58,387 bases of DNA from Cudoniella acicularis (taxonomy: Eukaryota; Ascomycota; Leotiomycetes; Helotiales; Helotiaceae): NCBI GenBank assembly GCA_013054445.1, contig JAAMPI010000156.1:1-58387 (forward strand), given 5' to 3'. The notes beneath the pieces were generated by a model. The model saw only the letters and a program-made list of their open reading frames with translations. It searched no databases and was not told the origin of the DNA. The position numbers were made by a program, and so were the translations under genes. This document shows positions 53,614 to 58,387 of this stretch, piece by piece; position 1 is the stretch's first letter; each line of letters starts with the position of its first letter.

Positions 53614-54143
53614 CTATTGACCTGGTGGGATATAATTGATCGGTCTCCTAAAGTAGAAATCGGAAGTCAGCAATTATTGGGAACCAGCGGGCTGAAGGCT
53701 TCTCCCTTACTTGAACAGAAGGATATGTGGCTCTGGCTCGTGAACTTCATAATGTTCCCATCCAAGACTCTGCAGATCACTAATTAGACTATTATCCCAC
53801 AGTAGGAAGAGCGCTTTCCCGTACCTGAGTGATACCCAATGCTCTCCACTCTTCCTCCCACAATAGCTTCAGGGTCCCCTTCTGAGGGTCATGGTATTCT
53901 TTGGGGATTGCCTTCAACATATTCTTCGGTAGCTGGACATGTCGGTATTCGTATTCGTCGTCTGAATATCTATGTTTTGTTAGCTTTTTTCCTTATTGAA
54001 TTGAGGGGCAAGAGTAGTTCCGCAACTTTAACATGCCTTGCAGAATAATGAATTGAGTCAATGAATTCCTCCAAACGTGCTTTTTCCGACTCTGAAAGAG
54101 GTCTTGGGACCTTGTTTCGCCTGCTGTAATCTAGGTCGGCCAT
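53614..54143 (-). CDS. CKS1: Cyclin-dependent kinase regulatory subunit CKS1
   Basis: Four exons on the minus strand (54143-54037, 53969-53825, 53769-53711, 53647-53614) give 114 residues. The first intron (54036-53970, 67 nt) appears to be a GC-AG intron with donor AG|GCATGT. Reading the site as GT does not preserve the family sequence. The protein reads [60 protein letters not shown] and [20 protein letters not shown], the complete CKS fold including the phosphate-binding residues and the HxPEPH hinge. Cks1 docks on CDKs and helps select phosphorylated substrates in the cell cycle. It diverges from RSC4. Confidence 0.95.
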
Positions 54144-54964
54144 TTTCTCTTTATTTTTTGCGTTCCAGGGACTTGGTGTTCGACTATCTGCGAGGCTAAC
54201 CGCGGGGCACGCGACGTGTACCTGGTAGTATCTACCCGAAGTCGCAACTCGAGGAAAGGGATGACGGGGTTGCGACCAAGTCACCAAGGAAAGTATGTGC
54301 GAGGGTGCTGCGTGGTCCAGAGAAAGTTGCTCAAAATATTGATATTCAGAATTCTTTATTCTTGGGCGACCAAGGCGGAGAGAGACTTTACAGATCGGGT
54401 TTGAAGCGCGGGCGCAATCTGTTGCAATTATGTGCAAAAGTAGTAACACGAGAAGAGGCACTGAAGGAGTTTGATGGGTCGCGCTGAATTGAATGTGTTT
54501 GTGTTTTTGGAGAATTGGCACTTTTGGTATTTTGTCCGCCCAAGTGTTTGTAAACAGAGGGAGTGGATCAAAAGGACCGTGCGCATACACACGTGACTAT
54601 ATTCAAATCTGGACTTTACTTGTATCTTTACGGCAATTTCCAGCATCGCATCGATCAAAGCTCACGTGTTTGGGAATAATTTCACGACCTCATCCGCTGA
54701 AAACTAGGACTCGTGGTTTGCTGGGCGACCTTTACAAGTCCGGATTGCGGGTGCGAATAGTTGGTGGTGCGATACCTTCTTGCGCACGCCTCATCGCGAA
54801 AACGATCCTTGCTTCTCAAAGTTGGAGGACCTCATTCACGCGCAGGACACACTCGACCTGCGCACACGCGTTACCGCCATTGCACAAGCTCCACGATTCG
54901 CAGTGGCAGCACATCCCATCAGTAAATTCAGGACTCTTCTGCGATTCCGCCTGCAGAAGAAACG
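54144..54964. promoter_or_regulatory. Divergent intergenic region between CKS1 and RSC4
   Basis: 821 bp between the two start codons. A CACGTG-related pair (CACACGTGAC near 54588 and CTCACGTGTT near 54661) lies inside. No further site is claimed. The long minus frame upstream of the CKS1 Met is considered chance. Confidence 0.4.
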
Positions 54965-57530
54965 ATGGATTCCAAGCGCAAGGTGAACGGTGGCGGCCAC
55001 GCAGCTGGCGACGAGCTGGATGATCGTGCGACGAAGAGGAGAAAGGTGCCCGCTGTAAGTGGTTTTTGTATTCGCGTTTGCCGAGCGCGTGGATGGCTTT
55101 TGAATTGCACTTTTCGCGGCCATGGTTGTTGCAATGGCCGCAGGGTCCTTCAACGGGCGCACCAAAGCAACACCTTGGTTCCTGGCATCTGCAACCTTCT
55201 GCTAGACTTGCGAACACCAGCAGCAAGGCTGACATTTCATCCAGGACAACAACGAGCTTCTTCAAGGCGAGACGGTCGAAACAACAACACAATATGGGTT
55301 GAAGCTTGTGGAGATAATCAAGAAGACGGAGGACAAAAGGTCAGTTGCCTTCTCCATCGACTCCCCCATGCGACGAGCGGGCAACGCCCACAGCCTCGTG
55401 TGCGGGTAGGGGCTTCAATACAATGCAGTATCTTCCTCTTCCAAGCGCTCTTGTTATTATGCACTTCCCCGCCTACGGATCTCGCAACGATATATCATGC
55501 ACGGCGTTTGAACGAGTTTAAGCAGAGACTGACAGCATTCACAGTGGACGGCGCATTGCGACAAGCTTCCTGACACTTCCTGATAAAGACAAACACCCAG
55601 AATATAGGAATGTCATTGTTATGCCAATCGCCCTGGATACAATTCAGGCAAAGTTGGAAAGGGGCGAGTTCAAGACTCTTACCGATCTCGAAAGCTACTT
55701 CAAGCGGATGATATCCAATGCCAAAGAATACAACCAGAAGGGCTCAGAAATTTATGATGATGCTGAACGGTTAAGGAAAGCTTTGAGCAATTTTATGACC
55801 AAGACCAATCCCGCGTACAAGAATGTACCAGGATACGTTGCGGCTCCCACACCATTGCCAACCAAGAAAGTCGATGTCCAGGAGGAAGAGGATGAGGATG
55901 CCGAAGGAGAACCCGATTCCGAAGCGGAGAAAGCAGCAATCGCGAAAAGATCTCGAGGCAGGCCACCCAAGAGTACTAAGCCCCAGGCACCGGTGAAAAG
56001 TGCAACGCCGGCAGCAACAGAAAGCCGTAATTCACGGGCAAGATTTGCCAAGCTTAATTTTCAACAAGCACAAGAAAAGATCCTCGAGGAACTCATTCAA
56101 GCGAAGGAATATCCAGAGTTAGTAGACTTCCACTGTTACTTAATCGCCAACAATCGCTAATATGATAACAGCGATGATTTTTCTACTTACGAAGTGTTCA
56201 TTGATTTGCCAGACAAGTCACTTGAAGATTACTACCAACTTATCAAGTCGCCAACCAGTTTACAATCTGTACAAGACGCGTTAAGAGCAGATCTGGAGGA
56301 AAGGAAGCCTCGACGGAGTTTAAGACTTGGGCGGCATTTGAGAAGGAGATGGGCTTAATCTGGAGCAATGCTTGGCAATATAATGAAGACAAAAGTCAAA
56401 TTTCTGCCCTGGCAAAAGACCTCAAGGTAAGTGGAGCCAAATTCAAAAATGCCCATATGTAGCTAACCCTTCACAGAATCATTTCAACAAGTTGCTGAAA
56501 GAGGCCAAGCAGGCAGTACAAGAGCCGACACCAAAGATCCACCTGAAGGTCAATAATAACTCGGAGCAAAAAAAGATTACCCTGAAGTTTGGAAATAGAG
56601 GCAGTCCTGCTGAAAGTCCCGCTCCACAAGTGAACGGTTCTAGTGGCACTCCAGCAAATGGAACTCGCAGAAATCCTTTTGGTGGTTCCAATACGTCAAT
56701 TGCTCCAGTCCCAAGCCTCGACCAACTAGAAAGGGCAAGAAGCGCTTCAGGTTCTGCGCCTTCTCCTACTACATCGAACTCGGCTGTCGTCAAAAATGAA
56801 GAGGCCCGTAATTCGCCCGCTGTTCCAGCGCCTATACAAAGTAATTACCGGGGAACCAGTCAGACCGTTTCGACACCGGGCCTTCCGACAAGTGGGATGC
56901 TACCACCGTCAACCCCTGGTATCTCGAACCATAATATGTATACTGCCGGTGGCTATGCACAGTCATTCCCGCACCCACACCAGCCCCAGTTCCATGTGCA
57001 GAATCCAGCATTTGAATCGAAGTGGAGACAGCCTGGCAAAAGTAAGGAACTCAAAGCATACCCCATTGTTAAATATTGCATTGCTAACAATTCCAGGCGC
57101 TTCGGATGCAATGATAACAAATCTGAGCCTTGCAACACATCCCGGGTTAAATATATCTCGTCATTTCAAAATGGATCTACCACCCTCGCCAACAATGGCT
57201 CAGCAATCCATCACAATCAATCTCCCACATACGCACTACTTCCTGCAGATAAAACCAACTATCGCGACCGCCGTTCTTGATCGCCAATACAAGCTCTTCG
57301 TCACCACAAACATGTCACGATTGAATGCTATCCCAACCATACCTGGCCACAATGTTGACCAGCGAAACCCTCTGTTTGAGACTCGCATTAACCCTGGGGT
57401 TAATCGTATTGAAGTGGAATTGATTGCTGCTCTACCAAAAGGTGCACACAAGTCAGCGAGTGGACAAGAGGTTGAGCTTGAGAAGATCACTATCTTTGCC
57501 AATCTTCTCAGGGATCCAGAACACAGATAA
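54965..57530 (+). CDS. RSC4: RSC4-type bromodomain chromatin-remodelling subunit, with a frame break
   Basis: Six exons: 54965-55054, 55245-55339, 55545-56117, 56172-56426, 56477-57041, 57097-57530. A basic N-terminus (KRRKVPA) leads to LKLVEIIKKTEDKSGRRIAT and the first bromodomain (LPDKDKHPEYRNVIVMPIAL, then MISNAKEYNQKGSEIYDDAE). An acidic linker with an AT-hook-like RSRGRPPKS follows. The second bromodomain reads FSTYEVFIDLPDKSLEDYYQ, then TWAAFEKEMGLIWSNAWQYN. Exon 4 is one base short of the needed phase; the frame is lost near 56283-56297. The C-terminal domain ends LEKITIFANLLRDPEHR, a region shared by RSC4 homologues. In yeast Rsc4 binds acetylated H3 and anchors the RSC complex. Conservation on both sides suggests an assembly indel. 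Confidence 0.9.
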
Positions 57531-57551
57531 ATTGGAAATTGTACTTCTAAT

Positions 57552-57887
57552 TCAGATCGTGGGAAACAAATTTGGACCGTCGAGCGTTTGCTCGTGGCCA
57601 GGCAGTAATTTGACGACTTCGGGCATTTCGCCACCATTAGGCGTTGTATAATACCAGGCATTCCTGTTGGGAATGTCAATTGGAATTACAGGTGGTGCCT
57701 GCATTTTAGTGTGGCTGGCTGGAGTTACGAGAAATATGCATGTTTTAAAGAACTCAGGCAGTTCCAGGTCAAACAATCTCCCGAGGGGGGTATGTATGAA
57801 GTAATCATAAGTGTCTTCAATCGAAAGCATGTGTAGACCAAACCATTCCAGAAATCCATCATCATCATGATTTATGCAAGTGATCAA
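57552..57887 (-). CDS. Hypothetical protein, probable terminal exon
   Basis: The minus-strand frame from about 57887 to the stop at 57552 has no ATG until 57830, so it is probably the last exon of a longer gene. It reads GFLEWFGLHMLSIEDTYDYF, then LGRLFDLELPEFFKTCIFLV and ends in a Pro/Asn-rich segment. No family is recognised. It ends 21 bp from the RSC4 stop, tail to tail. Balanced composition supports coding. Confidence 0.35.
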   Translation of the reverse strand: MITCINHDDDGFLEWFGLHMLSIEDTYDYFIHTPLGRLFDLELPEFFKTCIFLVTPASHTKMQAPPVIPIDIPNRNAWYYTTPNGGEMPEVVKLLPGHEQTLDGPNLFPTI

Positions 57888-58387
57888 GATTTATTCAGGC
57901 AGTATATTCTCCGTGGCCTGGAAAATCCAGTGGAAACATGAACCATAAACAAAGAGAGACGGGTGGAGACGACTACGCCGAGATCTTCATTTATGTTTAC
58001 TCTAACCATTGACTTCAAACTGCGCCGAGTGTTCTTGTGCAAGAGCTCAACAGGTTTTGTGACTTTTTAAGCCTGTGCTTGCAATTTAAAAATGGTATTA
58101 AAATATTGTATGGGTCACATGATCGCGGACTGACATGCCTACCTAGGTATGATGGTATCTCTGAGCGCCCAAAGGACTTAAGTAGCACATGCAACATGCA
58201 AGCAAGGGTCTGCATTCAACAATCCGTATACTCGGTGCGGTATTTTCTGAGCGCCGGGCTCGCCGGGTTCCTGATGCAGTTAAGCTAATAATATTTCACA
58301 GTAGTAAAATAACTCAGCTTTGTTAACTGGGAAATTATATACCAGTGCCGGATATTGATTGAAAGTACTTCATAGTAGCAAAATAAC
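57888..58387. other. Window end, no gene resolved
   Basis: May contain upstream exons of the hypothetical gene on the minus strand. A CAGTAGYAAAATAAC-type block occurs twice near the edge (about 58301 and 58373). Confidence 0.4.

Noticed and set aside
53970..54590. 206-codon minus frame including the CKS1 start
   Set aside because: CKS1 starts at the internal Met (54143). The upstream part has no domain, and the end reads into the first intron.
56796..57530. Long plus-strand frame spanning the end of RSC4 as a separate gene
   Set aside because: Its first part is a shadow of RSC4 exon 5. Only the part after 57097 is coding, as RSC4 exon 6.

Overview
The window looks like nuclear DNA of a filamentous ascomycete (Pezizomycotina). 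Genes carry many short introns (about 46-80 nt, GTRNGT donors, CTAAC/CTRAY-type branch sites), and several proteins belong to fungal families. Gene-rich stretches alternate with AT-rich, C-to-T-decayed repeats of the kind produced by repeat-induced point mutation. A leotiomycete is a guess from the general feel of the proteins and has no real support here.

Left part (1-8.9 kb) is gene-poor. It holds broken or unrecognised coding remnants: a hypothetical gene with a frame break, an F-box/leucine-rich-repeat pseudogene with an in-frame stop, a frameshifted SH3-domain fragment, and a degenerate palindromic repeat.

Middle part (8.9-23.2 kb) looks like a terpenoid locus. It has a UbiA-type membrane terpene cyclase/prenyltransferase, a cytochrome P450 diverging from it, a hotdog thioesterase-like gene with a frame break, a bifunctional class II/class I labdane-type diterpene synthase that is intact once two introns are removed, and a five-exon glutathione S-transferase. 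An F-box-like gene lies inside. Two inverted copies of a decayed AT-rich repeat flank the synthase/GST segment, and a 214-bp MITE-like element with a perfect 8-bp target duplication lies just inside the left arm. I see no GGPP synthase, transporter or pathway regulator.

Right part (26.4-58.4 kb) is mostly conserved housekeeping. It holds a secreted DUF-type protein, a DUF155 (Rmd1/Sif2-like) membrane protein, a UBE2C-type E2 divergent from a CHK1 kinase, a Ser/Gly-rich GPI-type protein, UDP-GlcNAc pyrophosphorylase (UAP1/QRI1) divergent from a MUG/TDG-type DNA glycosylase, ERO1, CKS1 divergent from the bromodomain protein RSC4, and a partial gene at the end. An old tandem duplication at 45.9-48.1 kb carries two related small membrane-protein genes, one broken.

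Single-base frame breaks occur in several genes, including the normally conserved CHK1 and RSC4. This suggests either indel errors in the assembly or real decay; reads or transcripts would separate these. All exon models here were spliced by eye.
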